Below are positions 21,401 to 34,800 of a stretch of DNA of 64,000 bases, piece after piece (the first letter of the stretch is position 1; every line of letters begins with the position of its first letter). Both the position numbers and the translations under genes were made by a program. The stretch is taken from assembly GCA_034687125.1 (NCBI GenBank), contig JAQGBZ010000072.1, positions 1 through 64,000 of the forward strand, given 5' to 3'. This stretch comes from Neelides folsomi (lineage: Eukaryota; Arthropoda; Collembola; Neelipleona; Neelidae). The notes under the pieces were generated by a model. That model ran no database searches. It was given only the letters and a program-made list of their open reading frames with translations, and was not told the origin of the DNA.

Positions 21401-24400
21401 GCTGAATAGAGAGAGTCGAAGGAGAGTAAAGTACCTGTAGAAGTGTACTATAGGAATGTAAGGTATGTAAGATATGTATCTTAATATGGTTATGTATATG
21501 AGTATAGGTAAGAAATTTTTCTTTGGCCATCGCTAACATTCACCTATTACATATAAGTAGCAATGGATGTATGAAAAATTGGAGTATCTCATCGAATTCA
21601 TACGCATGGCAGCCAACTTAACTCTTTAAACTTAAACTTTTGGTTTAAAGTAGTTTTGTGGTAGAAGTCTCTGGCTGGAATGTTCCTCATTCCTACAACA
21701 CAAGGACCCAAAAGTTTTTCATGTCATATTTGAGGATGTTTTGAGTGGACGAAAGATTCGTTGAGTAGTCGCAGTCACTCAAATCTATTTAAGCCTTTTA
21801 ATGCTCAACTAAACAAGCAACGAAGGGGAAATTTTTTGTATCATTTTTCGACAAAACTTATTTCCGCCAGAGAGTTGAGCTTCGAAAAATAAAATGAGAA
21901 TTCCCTTGTGTATCCGCAAACTTCCTCCCTTCTCCTTTTAAACGTTAAGGAGCCCTGAGACAAACGAGGGCTGACGTAACTTTTTAAATGAAAATGAAGG
22001 TGAGGTTCTTCCGACGTCGTTGAGCCTTTCAAAAACAGCTTCACCGCTTTCCAAGCTTTACTTTTCATTACAAAGTGGATCTTATCTTGTGTTGACACAC
22101 GAGCAGTGATAGACAAAAGTACATTCTGAGTGAAAATACAGAGGTTAAAGCATCTATGAGTTTTCTCAATCAATTTCATACTTACAAACGGTCCAACTTT
22201 TCCAGAAATTTTCATTATAAAGGAATTTCATCAGATCTTTCAAATTCAGTTCTAAATTACAATCTTACAATCTACGTACTCTTATAAACTTTCTCTTTTG
22301 CTAAAAGTTTATTCAATGATCGTAAATCCTTTCGTTACGACGTTGTACAAACACACAAATCCATTCCTTGTACCAACTCGTTTTTGCATCATTTAGGGTC
22401 GTTGAGAAAGTAATGTCTATTTTACTAGTAGTAAAAGCGTGAGACGCACAAGTTGTACGAAAGCATGTTATCTAACTATCTGTATTATAGGCACTTAATG
22501 ATGCGTACGAATGTGGTTGAAATTGGTGAACTATAAGTATTTAACCCATATTACTTTTTGGTATTAATGTACATAATGAATAAGAATTCTGGACATTCTT
22601 GAGAAAATGAGGGTGAAGAATAATGAAATCTGAATTCATTCATGAGTAAACGAGTTGATATTTTATAAGGAGGTGGAGCTCATTAACGAGGAAAGGGAAA
22701 GTTAATTTCTAATCTACTCCGACACTTTCTTTCATGACTTCATCTTCATTCAAGTTGTGAACTCTTTGTGGAGTTGAATGTGAGTCCTTGAGCCTCAATA
22801 GATAATTTGTGGCCTTCCCTTAATGGCCTCTTGAACGGGTTAGCAATTATGGTTCCTCTTATAAGCTCCCCCATCTTCGCCCCTCCCACCAGCGGAGAGA
22901 GGAATTCATCTTTTCAATTTACCAGAACACAAAATGAGTTTCAATCTCATTTCAAATTTAAGACGTGACAAAAATTAAGTGATATGAAGAAACTTCAACC
23001 TCCTTTCCTCGATTAAACACGCTTTTTATCTCGCGCATTTTCATTCATGTACTAAAATTTGTCCTTTGGGCTCTTTCTCTTTTAACTCGAACAGAAAGAA
23101 ACTTCCATGATTTAAACCCGAGATCAAAGAGGGAATAAAGACCCCTTTTATCATTTATTTTTTAGAAGAATCTTCTTATCTTGCATACCCCAAAACATCA
23201 ATTTTGAATATGTTGTTCAACCTTTCATTTTGGGAAATTCAATTCAACTCAAAGATTCGCTCTGTGCCTATATTTTTTTAGAATTCAATAACATGCAAAG
23301 TTTGTTACATTAAAAAGCACGACATATCTTTTGATTGAAGGGAATTCTCTATTGATATTGAAATAGGAAAAGAGGAATTTCATTTCAATAATTTCACGAG
23401 AAATTGCGAAATTGATATGATCAAATTTCTTGGAAAGTTTATCAGAACATGAAATTTTTTTTAGTAATAAATACATGAAACGTGCTTAAGTCTTGGCAGC
23501 AATTATATGAACAATGCGATATAGAAAAGTATTTGAAATTGAATTCCTTGGAGGGATCTTGACAAGAAGTTGGGGAAATAAAATTGTTCGACGAAATTCA
23601 TTATATTTGATATTACAGAATTGGTCCTTCCTATTCAATGATTGGGAAAGCGATGGTTTTATTGTGCATTAGAGTGGAAAGTGGGAATGCAAAATTGGGA
23701 CCGAATTGAATTAGATATGCACATCCTTGTAGGATGAAACATGTATTTGATGAAATGTATTTTTGCATATATGCAAAGCGCTATCTCTTCTCTAGTATTT
23801 AAATGTAAAGACCATTTCACCAGATCGATTAATCCTATCTATATAAATATGAAAATATGAAGCTCTGCATTAAATTCATTATTTACTTAAATTGCTAAAT
23901 AAATCAAATAGACGAGATTAACATTTTGACTTTCTCCACAGAACCTAACTTTCTCAACCCTATATCTATATTACGTATTTATTTATGTCTTAAATTCACA
24001 TTTGCTTAATCTAAGAGCTAAAGAAATTGTATCCCATTGACACACGTACCATACTAGGTATATGTGATATATGTAAGATACAAAGATGATACAATCTTTA
24101 CCTTCCGCATTTATACGATGATTTAAGGATCAAAGATCATCCTAATCATAAATACCATGTACGGTATATACTAAATAGTAGTTACATACGATGTATGTAA
24201 TATTATACTTGGTAAATGATTTTGTAAACACAACATTCAAATGTATTCAAAAGTGTTAAACGAAATAGTTTCCTAAATATTATGTTATTGTTACATCACT
24301 GTTATTGTACTATATCTTATTTCCCTACTTGGTATTATAGGTGTATGTGCGTACTCTACATACCTAAGAATATTATTTATATTTTCGTCAGAATTACTTA

Positions 24401-26129
24401 CCACATAACAATCTCAGAATCATTTATTTTATCAATTTTTTCTCTAATCGAATAATATAAATGGAAATTCAAAGGCTTGGAGGGTTAAAAGAAATTGGAA
24501 AGGTTTAAACGAAATTTCCTGAAGTTTAATTTAAACGAAGATCCATCTTAATTTCGGATGAGCGGTAATGCTTTTCCCGAAGTTCAATTTTCTTATTTCG
24601 CATGTATAAATTCTCAGACCCATTTAGTTACTATATTACAATGTAGTTAGTTTAAGTTTTACTATCTGTGTATCTAAAGTATGTATTGGGTATGTATGTA
24701 ATCAACTCATCTGAAAATCAGTTTTAATTTCCCCGTCTCTTTAAAATAATTTTTATGTAATATTTATGTATTTACATGTTAATTTGGAATAACAGGTATA
24801 TAGTATAGTAATCGTGTTGATATCTGAAAGCGTTTATAAGATATTATACATATTATATATTATAAACATTAAAGATGGGCTATGTTTAATGTTGATGGTA
24901 TTGGGAACAATTTGTTTCCGCATAGAGGCATACATAGGTCACAATCTCCCATTGGGTCATGTTAGCTGTCATAAAATCAGATGGACTTAATAAAGAAGTT
25001 GGGTTCGAATATTTGCTAATTCACACTTGTCAAGTAAAGGCAGATAGAAAGAAAGGTTTTTGCCCATGTGGGTTGTGAAGTCGGGATTGGAAATAATGGG
25101 GAAAGGATTGGATCGATGACATTTCCTTCCTTTCTCCGTCTCATCCGCGAAAATTCTGTGGTGTAATTCCGGAAAGCTCGTAAGCTCAATTTCCTCGATT
25201 GACCCACAATCACTTTTTCTCTTTCGCATCCTGTCGACCTCGGTCGAAACCTGTAGATTGTCATATCTGTCTTCACATCCAATTACTTACAACAATTTTG
25301 GGCGTTCTAAATTTGAAAGGATAATAAAAGCAAATGGAATTTTTAACGTTTTAATTTATTTAAATAGCAAAGGAAACCTCTTTCAAATGTAAAAATTAAA
25401 TATTTAAATCATTTAAACAAATAAGATCAAAAGAAAATTTCTCTTTCATCTACAAAATTATGATGTCAAAAGTAATGTGTGGACCTTTCATATATTAATT
25501 CCGTAAATTTTAAGTAAAGAGAATATGAGATTGTGGCTTGTGGTTCCACGAATTTTATTCATTCTTCATCATGCCATGAATTAATCCCCGACTTTCAACT
25601 TTTATTGCATTACCTCCCAGCAGAAATCAATAATTCAGCCTTCACTAATTTAAAATTTTACAAATAAATGAGGAAAACAAGAGAGTTATTAACAATTAAA
25701 AAGTAATCTTTCAATTAAACCGCTGAATGAGTCATGTCTGGGTAAAAGTGAATTAAAAGGCTTTAGATGAAATGAATCTTTGATTGTTCAATTAGTTTGA
25801 AAAGCTTGTTCAAATATATTTAACTAACAATAAAGTACTTATATAATATAGCTCATAAGCCCACTATACATAAATACTGTTTAAAAGGTAGTACATAGAA
25901 GGAACAATCATTTTTGGAATTTTCATGCTAATATGCTTTAAATACCTTATACTATAAAAGAGATAAGCTTCAATTTTAAATTTATGAACGTGTTGCATTT
26001 GCTAACACGCAAGGTATACTCACTCACAGTATGTAATAAATACCTCAATAGTTATAGAATGTATGGTATTTAGGTATTAAATCATACATGATCCTACATC
26101 AACAAGTTCATAATATGGTACATAATAAT
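15466..26129. other. Gene desert, first part
   Basis: No recognisable exon in about 10.6 kb. It may be the first, untranslated intron of the MATH-like gene, whose 5'-UTR acceptor lies at about 15046. It holds the perfect hairpin at 16025-16059, a short palindrome TATTCTAT-GTAAT-ATAGAATA near 19779-19799, and moderately GC-richer blocks around 17.8-18.4 kb, 21.6-22.2 kb and 22.7-23.2 kb. These blocks have no family-like protein in any frame. Confidence 0.45.
16025..16059. repeat. Perfect 16-bp hairpin with 3-nt loop
   Basis: CATAAAAGACATGAAT, then TTT, then its exact reverse complement. The arms are too short for a standard microRNA precursor. It may be a relic of a foldback element. Confidence 0.85.
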
Positions 26130-26789
26130 GGGTCACTGTCAAAATCCCTACACTAATAATCCCTTTACATCAAAATCTCTACAAAAATAAGACCTACGCT
26201 AATAATCTCTATAGTCAAAATAATTATATACATTAAAAATCACTACCAGTTAAATAGATCTTCAAGTTAAAAATCACTTTATAAATAATTTCTCTAAGCC
26301 ATAATTACTTTTAGTCTTAAATGAGAAAAGGGTATATAATATGTATAATTAAAAAACTACCGATTGCTTTATGCCATTTTTGGGTTATGCTATGTGGAGG
26401 ATGACTGATTTGCCCATAACAAATAAAATATTGAAGGTTGGCACAATAGGTTCTATTCCATTTTGCGATGTGATCATCATTTAATCTGGAAACTTATTTT
26501 AGCATTAAATAGTGAGCATAATTTTAATCATACTCAAATTTTCAAAATTTTTATTGTCTGTTGAGGGAAACACTATTGGGGAAGAAGATTCAATTGTCAA
26601 CAATCCATATTGTGATTTTGACTTGGAGAAATTATTTATAAAGTGATTATTAACTAGCAGATATTTTGAACTGGGAGTGATTTTTAATGTAGGGAATTTG
26701 ACTATAATAGAGATTATTAGCTTAGGGATAATATTTGTAGGGATTTTGACGAATAGGGATTTTGTTATAGGGATTTTGAAGGGATACCC
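26130..26789. mobile_element. 660-bp MITE with very long inverted repeats
   Basis: The first and last ~180 bp are diverged inverted copies. Both arms are built from repeats of CAAAATCCCTA and AAAAATCACT, in the same order. The ends read GGGTCACTGTCAAAATCCC on the left and GGGTATCCCTTCAAAATCCC read inward from the right. An 8-bp direct repeat, ATAATAAT, flanks the element (26122-26129 and 26790-26797), though this word is low-complexity. No coding sequence is seen in the middle. The superfamily is not certain; an 8-bp duplication would fit hAT-like elements. Confidence 0.75.
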
Positions 26790-27478
26790 ATAATAATATG
26801 TGTCCTTTCATCAGTGTCCTATTATGTTGTATTTTCAATTTATCATACCACATTGTTAATACCCATAAATTTTGGCATTAGTATTTTTAATCCTTTAATT
26901 TTTATTGATTACCTATCAAAGATCTCACACAAATATTACATATTATGTATCAATCTATTAATGTGTATATGAGTACTACCACATTCTTATTGTTAGTGTT
27001 AGTACTCTACATGATGAGGATTTTTAGATAGGTAATATGATTTTGTGCAATCTCCATTAATGATATTTCATATCTGGAACTCAAAAAATAAAACAAATTG
27101 GAAAGATTTCTTCTGAACAACTCATATTATTATACTTAAGTCAATAATTATAAATATAATTAGTAGGCTATATGGAAAGGTTGAAGCAGACAAAGAAAAT
27201 AAATGTAAAAGTCATTCGCATACTTCACCATTAAAGATTAATAAATAAGATGAATTGAGAGTTCATTTTAGTCAAAGGATTATTTTTATTACTTGGGTTA
27301 TAAAGCAATCTTATAACCAAACCAAATAATAATAAAAAGCATTAAAGATGAAAATATTTGTATGGTATAATATGTATTACTTATATATACAGGCACAAAT
27401 ATAATTTATATGTATAATACCTACATACTTATATTTACGATACAAACATTTTTATTAATAAATACTTATAATATAATA

Positions 27479-27632
27479 CACTGGACCTCGGTTAAGATCA
27501 CCCCTCGGATAAGATCACCTTTTTCTATGTTCCCGGCATAGGTAAAGGAATTTTAATGCTTTAAACCTCGGATAGTGTCACCTCGGTTAATGGCAACTTC
27601 GGTTAAAGTCACCAAAATTTTTGTTCCCTTGA
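27479..27632. mobile_element. Terminal-repeat relic of a pogo/Tigger-like transposon (possible)
   Basis: Five imperfect copies of CTCGGWTAAnnTCACC occur within about 150 bp (for example 27487-27502 and 27504-27519), the first preceded by TA-CACTGGAC. Subterminal CCTCGGWTAA repeats are a known trait of pogo/Tigger-like termini. No transposase remnant or second end was found, so this is a tentative call. Confidence 0.35.
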
Positions 27633-28565
27633 AACGTCAACTACTCATAAGATCTGATGCAAAATAAAAAGATTATTACAATAAAATACATTTTAGGACC
27701 GTAGAAAATATTCAACGTTGATAGATAATACCTAACATGTGAAAGAGTATCAGTGCTGTGGTAAATACACAGAGAAGATAGGCATAAACGAGCTCTACCG
27801 CGAGACTCAAACTAACTAATCAAAAGTTGTATATCGTATTCATACAGGAAAAGAATTTGGTTATGATATTCTCGTAATCTTTGATCAGATTATGATATAA
27901 AACTATCAAAAATTGTAGATATTTCACCGTGTGGGTGTAAAATAGGGAGGCAAATACTGAATTTGAAATTCTTGATAAACGAATATCATCCAATTCGTAT
28001 TAAACAATCAACCAAATAATCATTACATCTTAATATTTATCTTAATTTTTATTAAAATCCATATACCCATCTTTGAGTTGTGGCACTTTTTCCTGACTTT
28101 CTTGGGTTATTGAACAGAGTTTACTAAAATATAAGAAATATGCCCCAATAGGCAATCTTAAAATATAAATCTTTTACTTACTATATATTAAATAAATACA
28201 TACTGGTATTATGAAATACCATCGCGGGTGAAATAACATACGTAATGCATACCTAATGGAAGTTATAAGACATTTCGTAATATAAGTCCACTTCTGTGGA
28301 AGCTGAAAGGGAAAATTGATTTCTTACTTGTTACTCGTTAAAATCTTCCTTGGAGTTTTCCGACAAAAGAAGGCATTTCATTATTATTACTTTTATTACA
28401 CAGCTGAAAGTTGAGGCACAGAGTGCTCAGGGGAAATAGGGAAAAGTGCTAAATAACGAGATCTTAAGGAAAATAAAATAAGGCTTTCTTATAAGTATGA
28501 ATAGGTCCTTATTCAACTTTGGGCATAATTGGGTCCGAATCAACTAAGGTTTTAGGCATGTATAC

Positions 28566-28828
28566 ACTGAGCGATTTTCTTTATATTTTTAAGATACGTT
28601 AAGAGATGTATAAGGATTTAGGAAATTCAACGTTTATATTGACTTCACGTCTCTGTCGCCAATCAAAAATCATCCCGTGAGGGTCACTACACCATTTGAA
28701 ATGTATTATAATGCATGAAATTAAAAAATATATTATATACCACACCGAGCGATTCACTTCATTTTATAATATATTATACAGAATTTAAAGCTCTCTAATA
28801 TGGCATTCACCGTTTTTTGACTTCACGT
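28566..28828 (+). repeat. Diverged tandem duplication, 178-bp period
   Basis: ACTGAGCGATT at 28566 recurs as ACCGAGCGATT at 28744, and GACTTCACGT at 28641 recurs at 28819. Both spacings are exactly 178 bp. Sequence between the anchors is only partly alike, so the duplication looks old, or only short functional words are kept. Confidence 0.6.
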
Positions 28829-31800
28829 TCCATATCAATGTTATAAATATTTTAAACAATTAATCTTTTTAATTGTGTAATTACATATATAACTAGGGTA
28901 AAACTATGGAAAAACACTTTTAAGGGGCCCAGTTTAGATAGGAAGTCAAATAAGCCTGAATAGTACCATATTTAATTCAACTTTTTCATTATAATAGAGT
29001 AGAAATAATGATTTCAAATATCGTCAAGAAGGATTGAATTTCCATCTTATATTTTCAAAAATCCTCCGGTATCTAATGCTCATTCACTCTGGTATCATGT
29101 TAAATAATATTTATAAGGTAGAGTAGTATAGCATATTGGATATATATTTGTAGTAGTATACATCTATTATGTATTAATGTATAAATATAAGTAGATACTC
29201 ATATAATAATGGAATATTAACCATTATAAGGTAACAAAACAAAAGAACTTTAAGGCTTTATGCTCCCTATTAAAAGACATCTTTGAACTGAAATGTTTAA
29301 TTAATTCTGTAATAGGAATAATGCTGACTCAGAGTCTTTGAGTGACTTCCCAAGAAAGTAAAATTGAAAATTTCCTTTCTGCCTCTTTTAAATACCAAAC
29401 TTCAGAAACTAATGAATTTAACATTAAAATAATCACAATTTAGAGAGAACTAAAAGGATGAGGCTTTAGAAAATGGAAAAAACTTAAGCTCTCTTAAGAT
29501 CATTGAGCTTTCTTAATTTTTTACAAAGAGGTAGATTTAATGAATAATCTTCTGAGGGCAAAGTAGAAAGTACATTAGCTAGAGCTATAATTAACTAAGA
29601 AAGGAGCGAGAAAGCATCCTGTTCTTTCTTTATGAAAATTACAGCAAGTTTTCCTATTAAAGAGCTAAAGAGTCCTTTGTGTAGAATTAAAGATAATATT
29701 TATTTGAATTTGAAATTAAGACATCCCTTGCAAATGTGCTTTCTTATACTTACAAACCTACATCCATAACATTGTTACGTGATAAGCATTTCTATACATT
29801 CAATATTGTTATATTTTTATTAATGCAAATTATAACTTAAACGGACCCACAAGTTTTTCAAATATTTACGTATGCCTAATTGTATAGGAAAGAAAATGTG
29901 CAAAATGCAGCTTTTGATAACAAAATAACAAAGTGAAACAAAATGAAAGTGCACGAAAATTGTATTTTGCACGAAAAACATTTTGCATTCATGTACCATT
30001 TTGGACTTATGTATGTCAGCATTGAATATACCGACTAACATAACATTAAACAAAGTTTATAAATACTATATAACAAATGAAATTCTCTTTGTTGGTTAAA
30101 AGATGTTTTAACCAGCTTTATTTTAGAGGTAAGAGAAATGAAGGAGAAAGTTGCAAACAAAGATAGTAAAGCAAATTGGGGTTGAATTTAAAACGGACAT
30201 GCATAAAATTACGCATCCACATTCTTGGTCCTAAATGCTTATCAAACTTATCCCGTTATCCCCATTCTTTATTCTCTCTTACGACTCCAAGCCAGTTCAG
30301 CATTATATGGAAAGGTTATTAAGGTATAAAACATTCACTTTCATGTCATGCGAATGAGCACAATGAGCAGAGAAAGGATTTCCTAGTTTGAAAAAGATAA
30401 GTGAAGCAATCCAGGGAGCAAATTCGTAGAAGAAGCATTAGGGACAAAATTACTAGCTATACTTTCTTTGTTAGAATGGGGATTATCATAAGTCCCGGAG
30501 TCTAAATGACATTTATTCTTAATTTATCCGTTCGGAGGATTCGAATTTCATTAGAAATATTCAAATCGCCGGCGTAGTAAGCGTGGAAGAGAAAGTGTAA
30601 GCAAACACATAAATGAATTCTTCTTCCCTTCATTCCCCTCATCAATCTCAATTCTAAACAATAAAGAAACACATTGGAACAAATTTCTATATGTGTACAA
30701 TGTGTAGTATTCCAAAGATGTCCTTATCACATTCTCGCATTTTATTTGAATTCTATCCTCTAAGCTTCTTTTACGCATTTCTTTTTTATTCCGTAAATTG
30801 CTTTTCTGTCGCTCTAATTATGTATTGATAAATAGCCCTGTCGTATAAATCATTCCATTTTTCCTGAACTTAATTTTCTTTGATGAGCTAACGGGCTAAT
30901 GTTGTTAAATTGTTAATAGTTGCATAATTGAATTTTGTTGCCGATGATGATATGATTAATAAAACGAGGCTACAAATGTACAGGTATGTATTTGTATTTA
31001 TCATCTCTCTAATGGTTGATCTAAGTTGTAGTTGTGGGTTTGTCGGAAGATTTCGATTTGACTAATTTCCTTAAAGGGAAAATGAATGAATACAAACGAT
31101 GGTAGAATTGGAGAGGAAGGGAAGATGAAAGTTATTAACAACCGACTGAACTTTTGAGGAAAACGAACATTCATGCAATGGATTCACGTGTTAAAGGCTC
31201 CACATTTCACTTATGGCCTTCAGCATTCATTTAACCCTTATTATATGTAAATCCTATCCTATAGCATAGTGTTGAAAGCTTAAACTTAAACAATAACTTT
31301 ACAGCCACATTTTCCACTTTAGATCTTAATAAATATATGGTGAGAATTAATGTTAAGTAGTTAATTTTTTGGCAATTAATTGGATGAAAGAGGCTAAAAT
31401 TACTTATAGATTTAAAAAGTTTCATATGTATTATGTAGTTTCAATTTTTTACCTTAATATTTCCTATACCCTCTATGTGAAATATATGTAAGTATTTATT
31501 ATGACATAAGCAATAACTAATGATAAAGTTGAAGATAAGTAAATGAACAATTTCCTCAAGCATCATTGTCATTAGGAATCTTGGTTTTAATTAGATTAAC
31601 GATATCGTGAATATTCACATACTCCTTGAATATGTTAGGGTGATTCCAGATATTTGGACGCGATTAGAAGTTTAATTACATTTCACTTTGAATTTCCTCT
31701 CAATGAAAATTACAGATATTCGACCTAATTTTCACATGTTAAACTAAATGAACCTTCAATGCAATTAAAATCTATCAAAAATAAATCATATCAAATATTT

Positions 31801-34800
31801 ATTACATGAAAGTATATGTACTTGATGTTAGTATTTACTGATATTCGAAATGTTATATGTTGCACGAGCCGTTTATCATAATCATAATACATAGTTTTGA
31901 AAATCAAGATTTGCATCCAATTAGTACATAAATATAATAATTTACTTGCATTTTAGCAGCAAAATTTGCACTGTAAAACCGCTTAAACAGATAAATGTAT
32001 TGAATTTGAAAGGCGTGAAAGATTTGAGGGATTATATTAAATAATAAAGGGAGCGTGAAAAGGGTAAAATATGAACAACTAGAGTGCAAAAGTAAGTGTG
32101 CATAAATATTATAAATATTCATAAATTCGTAAGAAATCCCACGACGAGTCAACTGATTTATTTATTACAGGTTTACAGCCACGTTTGTCATATAATATTT
32201 TCTGGGTTTCTTGCTCCTAGTGTTATCAAATAAAGTTTATATTCCTAAATATTTAACTATGTACTACTCATACTTATATCTACACCATATGAGATCATAT
32301 GAAATCTAAGTATTGTCCTTCAACGCCCACTCGACTTTCTCTGATAAAATATGTAAACTTGCCTTCTGCGGAAGTGAGATAAGGGAGAAAACGCTCACTG
32401 CCACTAAAGATGTTATTTTACGATTCATGGATGGATTTGGTATTTTTAAACGAAACAATGCAACATGTCGGAGCATGGCCCTTTTATTTTTTTATCTTAG
32501 AAAAGATCTCTAAATTGGTTCATGTCTAGGTAATATTAGAATTTAATACTTATTAGGATGATATTAACTTCTATTTATTATGTCACATGCGTAAAAGTGG
32601 TTTAGTGTTGTCGTACGCCATTTTACGAATGAAATTATATATATATATTTCCTAAGTAAAAGCACAAGCATGAACTTTTTTTTGCTAGATAGTCATACAG
32701 TCAAATGTTTATTAATTCTCATACCTTAGAAAATTCTCGATACAACCCTAATTAAGCACTTTAGCTATGAAGCGCACATACCAGTAGTATCTGTATTGGT
32801 ATATTTCATGTCATGTCGGTATGTTAAGAATTAAGATGGCAATTTTGGTGAGTTAAAGAAATTCATTTGTTAAATCCCTTCTATGGTTCTTAGAACTAAG
32901 CCCGATTCATTTTTAATTATTTATGATATAAAATATGACAAACATTAAGCTTTTAATTGCATAGAAGTCTCAAAGACATGTGGAAGTTGTATTGTACGAG
33001 AAAATAATATAAAATAAGGATGTTGTGTGTGCAGTGCGCATTCAATTTCTTTCCTTGTCCTTTAGCCCTATTTCTCATTTCCGCTTTTGGGGACAATTAC
33101 TTGAGTCCAAAAATTTTTGGTTTGTGGAGTTCTCTTAAATTATTATTTTCCGTGGTTAAAAGAAGGCTTCAAGGAATTGAGATGTAAATAAGTTACTTAC
33201 ATAGCACAAATGCTTAAATAACTAAAGACGTACATTTTAAACACTAGTGGATAGTTGAAATATCCAGACTCAGCGTATAAATACGTTAATGGAACATGTA
33301 GTGGGGGTTTTATGGTTGCGAAATCGTTCTACTTTCCCCTCATGTCCAATTACGTTAATCTCCTCACATTGTAGGATCGTCCTTAAATTCTCATTAGAAA
33401 GTCAATCTTTGTTCCGCCCTTCGGCCTTCTCACCCCACTCATTCAGTGCTTACCAGACTAACATTAATATTTTGTAGCTGGTGGAATACACGTATGGGAT
33501 AATTTATTCCATTTATAAATTTCCATGCTGAAGATCAAAAGCTCAAGTTGTGTGGGCGACTTCGTGGAATTTTTTATCAATTTTACCTTCAAGGCTTTAA
33601 AAGTGAATTTCTTTGAGCTTATTACCAGCAAATATTGCATTTCGATATTCGAGAAAGCTTAGAGAAAGTGGAAGATTACGAAATCCGCTTTTTAAATTCG
33701 CCCTACCTAGAAAGGATTTTTCGTAAAAACGGTGAATGCCTACAAACCATGCACTAAAGGAACCGTTAAATTGAAAAAAAAGCATGAAATAATACTTCCG
33801 AATTACAATTAAATTGAAATATCCTTTTATGTCAAAATGATACATAAAAGTTTAAAAGTTAATGTTCAATCAATATTTACTAGCTGTAAAAGTATACGTT
33901 TGACGAACCGTAAACTTTTTAACTTCATATTTTAAGTCTGCTTCATTTCATGTTCATGATATTTTTATTTAAACTTTTACCGATATTTGTATAGGAGCGA
34001 AAATTCTTTCAAAATAAAATGTCTGAATACATTCTGATAGTATTTCTATATATATTCAATATTTGGGATTTGTTATTTGGAGTTCACGAGATTTATTGGC
34101 TTGATACTGGAAAGTTGTATAAATATTATATAATATACTAGGTACTCTTGCTAGGTACTTATAAAACTTAGTCGCTCCAAATACCACGTCTTTGAAATGA
34201 CGAGTGAAATAATTCGTGAAAAAATGGATTGCATCCCCCGAAGCTAGACTGATGGAGTTAAAGTAAGTTTTCGTTCAGACGAAAAAATATTTTCTTGGAT
34301 TCATCCCTTCATCACTTAAATTCCCTTCTAATATATAATACTATATGGATAATGCATCTGTATTGCAAATGAATATTACAAAAAACATTTCACAATTAAA
34401 AGTAAGGCCATATAAATATATATATATATATATCCAAAGGTAATTGAAAGTTATGAGTTTATTAGGTTATTTATACGGTATGGTATATTCGATATTCGAA
34501 CCGAGCTACTACGCTATAGGTGGATTTATTATAATTATAATACTTAAATGGTAGATATTGAACTAATTACACTGATGATAAATATTGAATCTGTCAATAC
34601 GGAATCGCTGCCATACATTGCACTATATTTCTGAAAAAATATACCAGGTGTATGTGTATACCATATAATACTACTATACCATGCTAAGTATATTCTCTAC
34701 AATCTGTATTCTATTCTGCACATTCCTACATGTTTGACCAGTTAGAATTTATTTATATAACGTTCGCCCAAGAAAGGATGTGTGGATGTTTTCTAAAGTA

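Noticed and set aside
21841-22215. 124-codon minus-strand ORF with a GTAAGT donor near its start
   Set aside because: The donor after the first ten codons is attractive, but no partner exon was found and the remaining protein has no family features.
24987-25282. Overlapping minus-strand ORFs, one starting MRKRKSDCGSIEEIEL after a CTACAG acceptor
   Set aside because: The acceptor and first 40 codons look exon-like, but there is no matching donor or neighbouring exon, so it is kept only as a possibility.
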